Translations under genes and position numbers: made by a program
In this document: positions 54,189 through 62,612 of the stretch, piece by piece
How the letters are laid out: each line of letters begins with the position of its first letter
Numbering within the stretch: the stretch's first letter is position 1
The notes under the pieces: model-generated
Told to the model about the DNA's origin: nothing
Seen by the model: the letters and a program-made list of their open reading frames with translations, nothing else
Databases searched by the model: none
Assembly: GCF_029504575.1 (NCBI RefSeq)
Contig: NZ_JAQFII010000002.1
Location: 248,001 to 312,000 of the forward strand
DNA: 64,000 nucleotides
Source of the DNA: Streptomyces sp. SPB162
Lineage (GTDB): Bacteria; Actinomycetota; Actinomycetes; Streptomycetales; Streptomycetaceae
Direction of reading: 5' to 3'

Positions 54189-55699
54189 CGTCCGGATATC
54201 AGCTCGGCGACGACCGGGCCGTCCGCCGTGTGCCGGGTCTGGATGACCTGCTTGTGCGGGTCCCCGTCGAGGATCGAGTCGATGAGTTCACCGCTGCCCG
54301 GGATGAGCGTCGGGAGCCGCAGTGAGGAGCCGTAGAGGACCTGGAGTTGGTCCACGGTCAGTCCGCTGATCCGCTCCAGGTCGGCGGCGAGCGCCGCGTC
54401 GGCCCGCGCTCCGCCGAGCAGGGCGTGCACGTCGTCGGCCACCAGGCCGGGCTGCTCCGCCCGCAGGAACTGCTCGAGCCTGACACCCTTCTCGGTGAAG
54501 GGGGCGTGGACCATGGTCACGAGGTGTTCCTCGGTGAGTCCGTACGCGTCCAGCGCGTAGGCGTCCATGGCCGCCCGCATCCGCTCGGCGCCGCCCTCGC
54601 CGTCGTACCGCTCGCGGACCAGGGCGACGAGCTGGGGCGGGAACTCCTTCTTGTGCATGAGGGACACGGCGAACTCGACGTACTCGCCCAGACCTTCGGC
54701 GTAGGTCCGGCCGTGGCACCGCTCGGCCTTGAGGGCGCGCAGGTGGGCCATCAGGGCGGGGTTGCCGCAGTCGGACTCGGTGAAGCTGAAGGCGAGGTCG
54801 TCGAAGGTGAACTGGAGGAACTGCGTGAGCAGTTCCCAATGGTCGCCCGAGGCGTAGGCGGTGTCGTCGTAGATGGAGAAGAACTGCAGCCCCGTGCGGA
54901 CGTCGGTGGTGATCGCGTGCTCGGCGACGAGGTCGGACGTCGCGTCGCCGTGGATGTCGGTGAAGTAGGCCTGCGAGATGTTGTTCAGCGCGCTCAGGAA
55001 GCCCTTGAAGCCACGGCGTTCACCCGGCTCCGGCTGGAGTCCGAACTTGCGGGCCAGCCGGGACACCCACAGGTAGTAGTCACGCTGCTCCTCCCGCGAG
55101 TCCCCGGTGATGATCAGGTCGACGCCCCCGTCGTGGCCGGCGGCGAGGCCGAAGGAGTTCACCATGGACAGGTTGCAGGCGTTGCAGAAGGTCGGGCGCG
55201 CGTCGCCGGCCGTGCGGTGGCCGGTCATCAGGATGTCCAGCCGGTTGCGCTGTATGACGTCGGCCGCCTGCGGCTCGTCGACGTCGAAGGTCTTGATCTG
55301 CCGGCCGTCGATGAGGAGGAGTTCGCACTCCGGGTCCCCGAACAGGTCGAGCGCCCGGTAGGCGCGGTCGATGTTCTCCATCACCGCGCGCGGCATCCCG
55401 GCGTGGCGGTTGGTGGCCACCCGCATGCGGAAGGTCGATCCGTGGATCTGGGACAGGATGAGCTGCATCGCCCTGACGAAGGCCAGGGTGTAGGAGCTGT
55501 CCTTGCCGCCGCCGTAGGCGACGAGGACCACGTTGCGCTCCAGTTGCGACTTGTCCGGCAACTCGGCGTGCAGCCGGACCGCGCAGCGCACGGCACCCGC
55601 GTAATTCTCCGCGGACATCACCTCCCGCAAGTCCCGCAGAGCCTGGTTCCGCAACTCGTCGAACTCCTGCAACGGCTTTTCGAGCACGCCTGTCGGCAT
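54185..55699 (-). CDS. PP-loop (N-type) ATP pyrophosphatase of unknown specificity
   Basis: A 504-residue protein. The PP-loop reads YGGGKDSS (residues 62-69), and ITGDSREEQRDYYLW follows at about residue 200. A CNAC pair (Cys172, Cys175) may bind metal. These proteins adenylate a carbonyl, carboxyl or base oxygen for attack by ammonia or sulfur. The length exceeds tRNA-modifying relatives and includes a C-terminal domain of about 250 residues that I do not recognise. The ATG at 55699 has GAGGA upstream; an in-frame GTG lies at 55708. It opens the minus-strand operon. Confidence 0.75.
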   Translation of the reverse strand: MPTGVLEKPLQEFDELRNQALRDLREVMSAENYAGAVRCAVRLHAELPDKSQLERNVVLVAYGGGKDSSYTLAFVRAMQLILSQIHGSTFRMRVATNRHAGMPRAVMENIDRAYRALDLFGDPECELLLIDGRQIKTFDVDEPQAADVIQRNRLDILMTGHRTAGDARPTFCNACNLSMVNSFGLAAGHDGGVDLIITGDSREEQRDYYLWVSRLARKFGLQPEPGERRGFKGFLSALNNISQAYFTDIHGDATSDLVAEHAITTDVRTGLQFFSIYDDTAYASGDHWELLTQFLQFTFDDLAFSFTESDCGNPALMAHLRALKAERCHGRTYAEGLGEYVEFAVSLMHKKEFPPQLVALVRERYDGEGGAERMRAAMDAYALDAYGLTEEHLVTMVHAPFTEKGVRLEQFLRAEQPGLVADDVHALLGGARADAALAADLERISGLTVDQLQVLYGSSLRLPTLIPGSGELIDSILDGDPHKQVIQTRHTADGPVVAELISGR

Positions 55700-56040
55700 C
55701 GTCGACACATTCCTCTCGTCAGATCCCTTTGGGCGGGGAGAAAATAAAGGCAATTTGGACATGCGGGCCCGGACTTGCGGATCCGAAGCATGCCGGAGCA
55801 CGGCGAGACAACACGCCGCAGAGACATGAAAAGGTTCGACTAAGCAGCACGCTTACGATGGACGCAAGTGGCGTGCCGGCCCCCGTTTGCTTGCTCCCCG
55901 TTTATCAATTCATGATCATCACTGTTGGGCATGTGGCCACGGAATGTCAACAGGTCATCTCGGAATGTGAACTGCGGCTCGCGGCCCCGCCACTCCCGGA
56001 CCCGTCGCTCACGACCCTGCCACGCACAGCTCCGCCGGAA
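55700..56040. other. Promoter region of the PP-loop operon
   Basis: This 341-bp spacer is noticeably AT-richer than the surroundings and contains the direct repeats listed separately. No gene was seen. It presumably drives the minus-strand operon. Confidence 0.45.
55940..55972 (-). promoter_or_regulatory. Two 12-bp direct repeats spaced 21 bp overlapping a -35-like TTGACA
   Basis: On the minus strand GTTCACATTCCG (55972-55961) and GTTGACATTCCG (55951-55940) lie 21 bp apart, two helical turns. The second includes TTGACA. Paired direct repeats overlapping -35 are the usual binding layout of SARP or OmpR-type activators. A weak AACAGT -10 lies 18 bp downstream. Confidence 0.5.
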
Positions 56041-56922
56041 TCAGCGACCCCAGTGCCCGCGCAGCGCGTCGAGGGCGACCACGATCGCCGGCCGCTGCCC
56101 CGACCGGCGGCGCCACACGGCCGTGACCCGGCGCGCGGGGGCTGGTCGCAGCGGCACGGCCCGCACACCCGGCGGCAGTTCGGGCCGCCCCAGCCGGGGC
56201 AGCAGCGCCACCCCGACCCCAGCCCGCAGCAGAGCCAACTGCGACGCGTACTCCTCCATCTGGAACGCGATCGTGGCCTGGGCGCCGAACGTCTCCAGGA
56301 GCCACCGGTGGCACATGGCGCCCGGCCCCTGGCTGATCCACCGCTCGTCCGCGAGGTCCTCCGACACCAGGACCTCCCGGTCGGCCAGCCGGTGACCGCC
56401 GGGCAGCACGATGTCCGCGAAGTCCTCGCCGATCGCGGCCTCCGCCAGCGAAGTGGGCAGGTCCAGCGGGGCGTTGTCCCAGTCGTGGACCACGGCCAGG
56501 TCCACCTCCCCCTGCGCCACCATGGCCACCGCACGCGTGGGATCGATCTCGACCAGCCGGCATTCCAGCCCCTCGTACCGCTGCACGAGCTCCGCGACGG
56601 CCTCCGCGACGAACCCGCGGCACGCGGTCGGGAAGGCCGCCAGCACCACCTCTCCGTGGGGTATCCCGCGCCGCTCCTCCAGGTCCGCCTCGGCCCGCTC
56701 CAGGATGGCGAAGACCTCGGACGCGGCCTGGGCGAGCGCCTGTCCCGACGGGGTCACCCTGCCCGCCTGCCGATCCAGGAGGTCGGTGCGCGTCTCCCGC
56801 TCCAACTTGGCGATCTGCTGCGACACCGCCGAGGGGGTGTACCCCAGGGCCGCGGCGGCCCGGGTGATGGTGCCGTGGGCGGCGACGGCGTGCAGCGCCC
56901 GCAGGCGACCAAGATCAAGCAT
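56041..56922 (-). CDS. LysR-family transcriptional regulator
   Basis: A 293-residue LysR protein. The winged helix occupies residues 1-65 (LRALHAVAAHGTITRAAAALGY, TPSAVSQQIAKLE) and a co-inducer-binding domain occupies about 90-290. It is divergent from an EamA exporter gene 101 bp away, the common LysR-EamA arrangement in which the regulator controls the exporter. It separates the two biosynthetic arms and may be the local regulator. Confidence 0.9.
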   Translation of the reverse strand: MLDLGRLRALHAVAAHGTITRAAAALGYTPSAVSQQIAKLERETRTDLLDRQAGRVTPSGQALAQAASEVFAILERAEADLEERRGIPHGEVVLAAFPTACRGFVAEAVAELVQRYEGLECRLVEIDPTRAVAMVAQGEVDLAVVHDWDNAPLDLPTSLAEAAIGEDFADIVLPGGHRLADREVLVSEDLADERWISQGPGAMCHRWLLETFGAQATIAFQMEEYASQLALLRAGVGVALLPRLGRPELPPGVRAVPLRPAPARRVTAVWRRRSGQRPAIVVALDALRGHWGR

Positions 56923-56945
56923 GAAGCGATGCTAATCCCTCCCCT

Positions 56946-56961
56946 TAAGCAACTCGCGCTA
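56946..56961. promoter_or_regulatory. Imperfect LysR-type dyad between the LysR and EamA genes
   Basis: TAAGC-AACTCG-CGCTA is an imperfect dyad in the 101-bp divergent spacer, next to CTTAAG. Position fits a LysR box, but the match is weak. Confidence 0.25.
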
Positions 56962-57023
56962 GGCACTGGCCTCGACCCCTGCTCTGATGGGTCCATGCAC
57001 ATCACACAGGGACGGGAGAAGGG

Positions 57024-57932
57024 ATGAAGCCCGTCCACGTTGCCTTGGCCCTGCTGGTAGCAGCGATCTGGGGAGCGAATTTCGTCGTCATCGACGTCGG
57101 ACTGCAAGCTTTTCCCCCGCTGTTGTTCTCCGCCCTGCGATTTCTGCTGGCTGCATTGCCGGCCGTCTTCTTCGTGGGTCGGCCGCAGGTGCCCTGGCGA
57201 TGGGTTATCGCCGTGGGTGTCGTACTGGGCATCATGAAATTCAGCCTGCTCTTCGTCGGTATGCACGTCGGATTGCCGCCCGGAATCGCGTCTCTCGTAC
57301 TGCAGGGACAAGCGGTTTTCACCATGCTTTTCGCCTTTGCGCTGCTGCGGGAACGACCCCGGAGAATGCAGATCGTCGGCATGCTGATCGCCGCGACGGG
57401 AATCCTGCTGGTCGCCCTGGAGTCCGGGGAGGGCTGGCCGATCGCCGGCTTCCTGCTCGTCGTCGGGGCCGGGGCCTGCTGGGGGCTCTCCAACATCGCC
57501 ATGCGCAAGGCGAGTCCGCCGGACATGTTCCGCTTCATGGTGTGGGTCAGTGTCATTCCGCCCCTCCCACTGGCCCTGCTCTCCCTTCCGCTGGAAGGTG
57601 TGGGGCGGGACCTGGACGCGCTGCGCCACATCGGCTTCTCCGGAGTCGCCGCGGCCCTGTACGTCGCCTGGATGGCCACCCTCTTCGGGTATGCGGCCTG
57701 GGGCTATCTGATGCGCACCTACGATGCCACGACGGTCGCGCCGTTCTCCCTGTTCGTGCCGGTGTTCGGCATCCTGACGGCCTGGATCTACCAGGGCGAA
57801 CGCGTCACATCCACCACGGTGTTCGCTTCCGCCCTCGTGGTCGTCGGCATCCTGGTCGGTATGCTCCGACCCCGCCGGACGCGGCCCGCAGTCGGTATCA
57901 CCGAAGGCGAGAAGCTGCTCAGCTCTTCTTGA
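57024..57932 (+). CDS. EamA/RhaT-family (RhtA-like) exporter
   Basis: A 302-residue inner-membrane transporter with ten predicted spans in two EamA repeats (AIWGANFVVIDVGLQAFPP at residue 13-31, and ACWGLSNIAMRKASPPD in the second half). Members export amino acids and related metabolites. Codon third positions are slightly less GC-biased than in neighbours. ATG 57024 has GGAG upstream. In context it is a candidate exporter for the product of the adjacent biosynthetic genes. Confidence 0.85.
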   Translation: MKPVHVALALLVAAIWGANFVVIDVGLQAFPPLLFSALRFLLAALPAVFFVGRPQVPWRWVIAVGVVLGIMKFSLLFVGMHVGLPPGIASLVLQGQAVFTMLFAFALLRERPRRMQIVGMLIAATGILLVALESGEGWPIAGFLLVVGAGACWGLSNIAMRKASPPDMFRFMVWVSVIPPLPLALLSLPLEGVGRDLDALRHIGFSGVAAALYVAWMATLFGYAAWGYLMRTYDATTVAPFSLFVPVFGILTAWIYQGERVTSTTVFASALVVVGILVGMLRPRRTRPAVGITEGEKLLSSS

Positions 57933-57934
57933 GC

Positions 57935-57951
57935 GGTCACCGTCGGTGACC
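57935..57951 (+). terminator. Compact hairpin after the EamA gene
   Basis: GGTCACC-GTC-GGTGACC is a perfect 7-bp stem starting two bases after the EamA stop. A further palindrome, GGCCCGCCGGCGGGCC, lies at 58023-58038. The rest of 57952-58333 contains the MITE-like element and no gene. Confidence 0.5.
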
Positions 57952-58078
57952 CCTTCGCCGCCGGCCTGGCTCCGTCACCATCGCCGCCAGGTCAACGCAC
58001 GGCCGAACCCGCGGGCCCACCCGGCCCGCCGGCGGGCCTGCGACATCTTTCGGGCCTTGCTCAGGCCGCCGCGGACCT

Positions 58079-58240
58079 GGTGCTCTGGCCGGAAAGGTTC
58101 ACCGGTTCGCGGCGCCCGGCACGGCACTTCGCTGCGTTGTCGCAGTCGTCCGAGTACGCCCGGTACGAGGACGATCCTCCGCCGTGCGACGCACCACGCC
58201 GGACGCCGCGCACCAGGCAAACCCTTCCGGCCAGAGCACC
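58079..58240 (+). mobile_element. MITE-like element, copy B
   Basis: A 162-bp element with terminal inverted repeats GGTGCTCTGGCCGGAA and the complement TTCCGGCCAGAGCACC. It is an inverted near-identical copy of 31388-31556. It lies 93 bp upstream of the phosphonopyruvate decarboxylase gene, in the presumed promoter region of the right arm. Confidence 0.8.
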
Positions 58241-58333
58241 AGCTGCGCACCCGCAGCCCACCGATCCCCGGCCCGCCCTCACGCCCAGGACCTGTCCATC
58301 GCGGTCCACCTCACACGAACCTCCTGGAACCAC

Positions 58334-58861
58334 ATGCACACCCATGACTCATCTCCCCCCACGAAACCCGACGGAGCCGTCGCGGAGGCCGTGTTCAGAG
58401 CCCTCACGCGCGCTGGTCACACACACTTCACGGGGGTGCCGTGCTCCCTCCTGAAGGGCTTCTTCCGGATCCTGGAACGACCCGGCATCCCGATCACGTA
58501 CCTGCCGGCGCCCCGTGAGGACAGCGCCCTCGGAGTCGCCTCAGGGCTCGCCGTGGCGGGCGCCAGACCCGTGGTCCTCATGCAGAACTCCGGCCTCGGC
58601 TACTCGCTCAACGTCCTCACCTCGTTCAACCTCATCTACGACGTCCACCTGCCGATCGTGGTCAGCTGGCGCGGTCACGACGGCAAGGACGCGGTCGAAC
58701 ACGACGTCATCGGCCGTGAACTGACCCGGTTGCTCGACGTGTTCGGCCTGCCCTGGACCGTGCTGGACAACGAACACCCCGAGGACTCCGTGGAGGAGTT
58801 CCTCAAGCTGCACGACTCCGGCCGGAGCACCGCCGTACTGATCGTCCGCGAAGGGATCTGA
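58334..58861 (+). CDS. Phosphonopyruvate decarboxylase, alpha (Pyr-domain) subunit
   Basis: A 175-residue thiamine-pyrophosphate-type Pyr domain, homologous to the N-terminal half of phosphonopyruvate decarboxylase and to ComD of sulfopyruvate decarboxylase. Diagnostic parts are HFTGVPCSLLKGFF, APREDSALGVASGLAVAGARP (about residue 60) with the catalytic Glu region, and MQNSGLGYSLNVLTSF. ATG 58334 has only a weak GGA site. The beta subunit gene follows by three bases. With PEP mutase in the same operon the substrate is most likely phosphonopyruvate, giving phosphonoacetaldehyde and CO2, which pulls the unfavourable mutase reaction forward. Confidence 0.85.
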   Translation: MHTHDSSPPTKPDGAVAEAVFRALTRAGHTHFTGVPCSLLKGFFRILERPGIPITYLPAPREDSALGVASGLAVAGARPVVLMQNSGLGYSLNVLTSFNLIYDVHLPIVVSWRGHDGKDAVEHDVIGRELTRLLDVFGLPWTVLDNEHPEDSVEEFLKLHDSGRSTAVLIVREGI

Positions 58862-58864
58862 GCG

Positions 58865-59437
58865 ATGCTGGACATCCGTGACGCCCTGGGCGCACTGCTG
58901 GAGCGGGAGTCCACCGCCCTGACGGTGAGCACCTGCGGCTTCATCACGCGCGACGTGTACAACATCCGCGATCGCGCCAACCACTTCTATCTGGTCGGCT
59001 CCATGGGCATGGCCGCGCCGATCGGGCTCGGCATCGCACTGGCCCACCCGGACCGCCGGGTGCTGGTGCTGGACGGCGACGGCTCGTTCGCGATGAACCC
59101 GGGCTGTCTGCCGATGATCGCCGAGCACCGTCCGGACCTGCTCCATGTCGTCCTCGACAACGGAGCCCACGAGAGCACCGGCGGCCAGCGCACCGCCGCC
59201 CTCGGCGACCCGGCGGCGATGGCCCTCGCGGCCGGTTATGCCGCCGCCCACACCGTGCGGGACCTCGACGAGCTGGCGGCCCTGGACCTGACCGGCACGC
59301 CCACGCTGGTGCGGATCCGCTGCGCGCCACGCAGCCACCCCGCCGGAAGGCGCGTCGAGCAGACGCCGCAGGAGTTGGTGGAACGCTTCCGCGCCCAACT
59401 GGCCGATCCGGCGGCCCAGGTGGAAGGAGTCCTGTGA
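58865..59437 (+). CDS. Phosphonopyruvate decarboxylase, beta (TPP-binding) subunit
   Basis: A 190-residue PP domain. The thiamine-pyrophosphate/Mg motif GDGSFAMN-PGCL and the distal Asn in VVLDNGAHESTGGQ are visible (residues about 73-105). GSMGMAAPIGLGIALA precedes it, as in ComE and the C-terminal half of single-chain decarboxylases. In many phosphonate clusters both halves are one chain of about 380 residues; here they are separate genes. It overlaps the aldolase gene by GTGA. Confidence 0.88.
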   Translation: MLDIRDALGALLERESTALTVSTCGFITRDVYNIRDRANHFYLVGSMGMAAPIGLGIALAHPDRRVLVLDGDGSFAMNPGCLPMIAEHRPDLLHVVLDNGAHESTGGQRTAALGDPAAMALAAGYAAAHTVRDLDELAALDLTGTPTLVRIRCAPRSHPAGRRVEQTPQELVERFRAQLADPAAQVEGVL

Positions 59438-60570
59438 ACGCGCCTGGAACGACCCGTGCCGACGCGCCCCGGACGGGCAGCGTCAATCCGGTCCTGCTCG
59501 ACTGCACCCTGCGCGACGGCGGGAACCAGAACGACTGGCAGTTCTCCGCCACCGACGTCCGCACCATCGTGAGCACCCTGGACGCCGCCCGCGTCGACGT
59601 CATCGAGGTCGGCTACCGCGGCGGCTCCGGCAGCAGGGCCAGCGCGACCGCGGGACCGTCGGCGCACTGCACGCCCGAGTACCTATCGGCGCTGCCCGAC
59701 GTCTCGCACGCCGAGCTGGCCGTGATGGTCGTACCCACCGTGTGCCCGACGAACGCCCTGGACGACCTGCCCGACAGCCCGGTGTCCCTGGTGCGCATCG
59801 CCGCCTACCCGTGGAACATCGACGGCGTCCCGGAGTACGTCCGCGCCGTCCGGGCGCTCGGCCTCAAGGTCGGCGTCAACCTGATGGCCGTCAGCTACAC
59901 CACCGAGGCGCAACTGCGCGAGGTCGCCGCGGTCGTGGCGGCGGAAGCGCCGGACGTCTTCTACATCGCCGACTCCTTCGGCGCGCTCACCCCGGACGAC
60001 GTCCGCCGCCGCGTCGGGTTGCTGGCCGAGCGGCTGCCGACTCCGCTCGGCATCCACGCCCACAACAACCTGGGCCTGGCCGCGGCCAACGCGGTCGCCG
60101 GTCTGGACGCGGGCGTGAGCTGGCTGGACGCCTCGCTGTGCGCCATGGCCAGGGGCGCCGGGAACCTCGCCACCGAGCAGGCCGTGGCGTTCCTCACCGC
60201 GTGGCCCAGGTACGCCACCCACGCCGATCTGCCGCTGGTCTGCGAGGCCGCCGAGTACGTGGCCGAGCGGGTGCTGCCGCGCCCCATGACGGTGGGCCGG
60301 GCCGAGATCGCCGCAGGGATCAACGACCACCACTTCTACTTCCAGGACCGCATCGAGAAGATCAGCGCCCACCACGGGCTCGACCCGTGGGAGGTCGGGC
60401 GGCGGATCGGTGCCGCACAGCCGCGCAAGGTCCTCGACGAGACGGTCGAGGACGTGTGCCGGGAACTGGCCGCATCGGCCGCGCGAGCGGCGCAGGCAGC
60501 GCGGCAAGCGCAAGCAGCACCAGCAGCGCGGACCGAAGCGGCCGCACAGACCCCAGGAGGGGACGCATGA
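59434..60570 (+). CDS. HMGL-like aldolase (4-hydroxy-2-oxovalerate aldolase family)
   Basis: A 378-residue TIM-barrel DRE-type enzyme. The opening LLDCTLRDGGNQNDWQFS contains the D-x-R metal/catalytic motif (TLRDGG). VIEVGYRGG, FYIADSFGAL and HAHNNLGLAAANAVAG supply the remaining active-site residues, including the H-x-H metal ligands. The family condenses or cleaves pyruvate with aldehydes. Here phosphonoacetaldehyde is the obvious partner, giving 2-oxo-4-hydroxy-5-phosphonopentanoate, the reaction I recall for RhiG-type aldolases in rhizocticin biosynthesis. GTG 59434 has GGAAGGAG upstream. Confidence 0.85.
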   Translation: MNAPGTTRADAPRTGSVNPVLLDCTLRDGGNQNDWQFSATDVRTIVSTLDAARVDVIEVGYRGGSGSRASATAGPSAHCTPEYLSALPDVSHAELAVMVVPTVCPTNALDDLPDSPVSLVRIAAYPWNIDGVPEYVRAVRALGLKVGVNLMAVSYTTEAQLREVAAVVAAEAPDVFYIADSFGALTPDDVRRRVGLLAERLPTPLGIHAHNNLGLAAANAVAGLDAGVSWLDASLCAMARGAGNLATEQAVAFLTAWPRYATHADLPLVCEAAEYVAERVLPRPMTVGRAEIAAGINDHHFYFQDRIEKISAHHGLDPWEVGRRIGAAQPRKVLDETVEDVCRELAASAARAAQAARQAQAAPAARTEAAAQTPGGDA

Positions 60571-61496
60571 CCGAGAGCCGACCGCCCCAGCAGGACGACC
60601 GCACGCCCAGCGCGGCACAGCGGCTGAGGGACGCGCTCGCCGCCCCACGGCTCACCCGGGCCATGGGCTCGCACAGCCCGCTCAGCGCACGGCTCGCCGA
60701 GGAGGCAGGCTTCGACGTCGTCTGGTCCAGTGGACTGGAGATCTCCGCCACGGCCGGCGTGCCCGACGCCAACATCCTCGCCATGGGCGACTGCCTCGAC
60801 GCGGCGGCCGGCCTCGCGACCGCGGTGGACATCCCGGTCCTCGCGGACTGCGACTCCGGGTTCGGCAACGTCAACAACGTCATCCACATGGTGCGCTCCT
60901 ACGAAGCGCGCGGCGTCGCCGGCGTGTGCATCGAGGACAAGCAGTTCCCCAAGCTCAACAGCTTCATCGAAGGCAATCAGGACCTCGCCCCGCTGGACGA
61001 CTTCGCGGGCAAGATCCGGGCCGCCGTCGAGACGCGCAGGGACATGGCCGTCGTGGCCCGTCTGGAGGCACTGATCTCCGGTCAGGGCATGGCCGAGGCG
61101 CTGCGCCGGGCGGACGTCTACGAGCGGGCCGGGGCGGACGCCCTGCTCATCCACTCCAAGCGCAGGGACCCGGAGGAGGTCTTCGCCTTCCGCGAGGCCT
61201 ACCGCGGCGACCTCCCGGTGATCGTCGTGCCGACCACCTACCACCAGGTCACCGTCGAGGAGCTGGAGCAGCGCGGCTTCGCCATGGCGATCTACGCCAA
61301 CCAGGCGCTGCGCAGCTCGATCCGGGCCATGCGGGAGACGCTCACCCAGATCATGCGGGACGGCACCACCCTGAACGTGGAGTCCGATCTCGCCCCGCTC
61401 AAGGAGGTCTTCGACCTGCAGCGCATGCCCCAGATGTTGGAGCAGCAGGAGCGCTACGAGTCCCTGGGACGCGAACTCGCGGAGGCAGCACAGTGA
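60567..61496 (+). CDS. aepX: Phosphoenolpyruvate mutase (PEP phosphomutase)
   Basis: A 309-residue member of the isocitrate lyase/PEP mutase superfamily. The hallmark EDKQFPKLNSF (residues 123-133) is the EDKxFPKxNS motif that separates true mutases from lyases. The metal-binding ADCDSGFGN (residues 93-101) and the nucleophile-supporting GLEISATAGVPDAN loop are also intact. It converts PEP to phosphonopyruvate, making the C-P bond. ATG 60567 has AGGAGG upstream and overlaps the aldolase stop. It is the key evidence that the operon makes a phosphonate. Confidence 0.95.
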   Translation: MTESRPPQQDDRTPSAAQRLRDALAAPRLTRAMGSHSPLSARLAEEAGFDVVWSSGLEISATAGVPDANILAMGDCLDAAAGLATAVDIPVLADCDSGFGNVNNVIHMVRSYEARGVAGVCIEDKQFPKLNSFIEGNQDLAPLDDFAGKIRAAVETRRDMAVVARLEALISGQGMAEALRRADVYERAGADALLIHSKRRDPEEVFAFREAYRGDLPVIVVPTTYHQVTVEELEQRGFAMAIYANQALRSSIRAMRETLTQIMRDGTTLNVESDLAPLKEVFDLQRMPQMLEQQERYESLGRELAEAAQ

Positions 61497-62612
61497 CCAC
61501 CCACCCCACCGCCCTGCGGCTGGACTTCCACGGCACCCACCTCGACCTGGTGGTGGCGCCCGACGCCGGCATCGAGGACGCGCTGGCCTTCCTCGCCACG
61601 CATCTGGTCGCCGAGGAGGCCAAGCCCGACGAGAGCGGCCGCGAGCCCGTCGCGACCCTTCGCGTGCACGCCCCGGACCCGGAGCGCCTCGCGCCTCCGG
61701 CGGGGACCGCACAGGAGGACATCTACCTCCGCAAGAGCGCCAGCGCGTTCTTCACCGTGCCCGCCCGGCGGGCGATGGTGGACGGCCGCGAGTACGTGGA
61801 GTGCACCAAGACGGGCACCCGTTTCGTCTTCGACCGCACCGCCCGGGTGATCGACGTGACGCTCGGGGCCGGCGGGCACATGGACCTCGTCGAGCTGGTG
61901 CGCGACCTGGTGCTGAAGCACCAGGAGAACACCGGCGCCGCGGTGCTGCACGCCACCGCCGCCTACCGGGACGGCGAGGTCGTGCTGGTGACCGGCGCGA
62001 AGGGGGGGGGCCGGCAAGAGCACCGTGCTGCTGGAGCTGGTGGAGCACTTCGGCTACCAGGTGCTCAGCGGCGACAAGACCGTGCTGCACGAGCTGCCGG
62101 ACGGATCGGTCGTCGCGGCCGGCTGGCCCGACTACCCGCACCTGGGCTACGGCACGGTCGCCAAGTACCCCGGGCTGAGGGAGATCGCCGGCATCGGGGA
62201 CGGGTACGTGCCCGCCGAGGGGCACGCGTTCTCGCCGGTGGGCAAGTTCGCGGTGGACCCGTTGCCGTTCCGGGACCGCTTCCCGAGCGGCCCGGTCGGT
62301 GTGCGGGTGCCGGTCGCGGCGATCCTGCATCCGGCGATCGGCCCCGGTGACCGTACGGTCGTCGAGCCGCTGACCGGCAGCCGCCAGGAGCACGCCGCAG
62401 TGCTGCACGCCAACGTGGAGTCGGCGTTCGACGGCGCCAACGCCGGCTGGCACCACTACCTCGACGACCACCGCGCCGACCACTCCGAGCGGGTCGGCCG
62501 CATCACCGACGTGCTGGCCGGGGTGCCCGCCTGGACACTGACCGGTCCCGGTGATCTGACGGCCGACAACGTGCCGCAGGCGATCGGCGGGCCCGCGGAG
62601 GCGGCCCGGTGA
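61493..62612 (+). pseudogene. HprK-like kinase, frameshifted in its P-loop as sequenced
   Basis: A protein of about 372 residues after repair. The GTG at 61493 overlaps the PEP mutase stop. The N-terminal half (LHATAAYRDGEVVLV) leads into the P-loop. A run of nine G (62006-62014) gives GAKGGGRQE; with eight G it reads GAKGGAGKST, a perfect Walker A. The downstream half (LLELVEHFGYQVLSGDKTVL, FAVDPLPFRDRF) lies in the other frame and ends at 62612. The closest architecture I recognise is the HPr kinase/phosphorylase C-domain fold used by Ser- and small-molecule kinases. No PTS genes are present, so the substrate is likely a hydroxy-phosphonate or similar intermediate. Confidence 0.65.

Noticed and set aside
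58334..59437. Sulfopyruvate decarboxylase (coenzyme M or cysteate pathway)
   Set aside because: The subunit split resembles ComDE, but PEP mutase in the same operon makes phosphonopyruvate the natural substrate.
61493..62612. Genuine HPr kinase/phosphorylase
   Set aside because: No PTS genes are present, and the gene overlaps PEP mutase and YjbQ genes in a phosphonate operon. Only the fold is shared.
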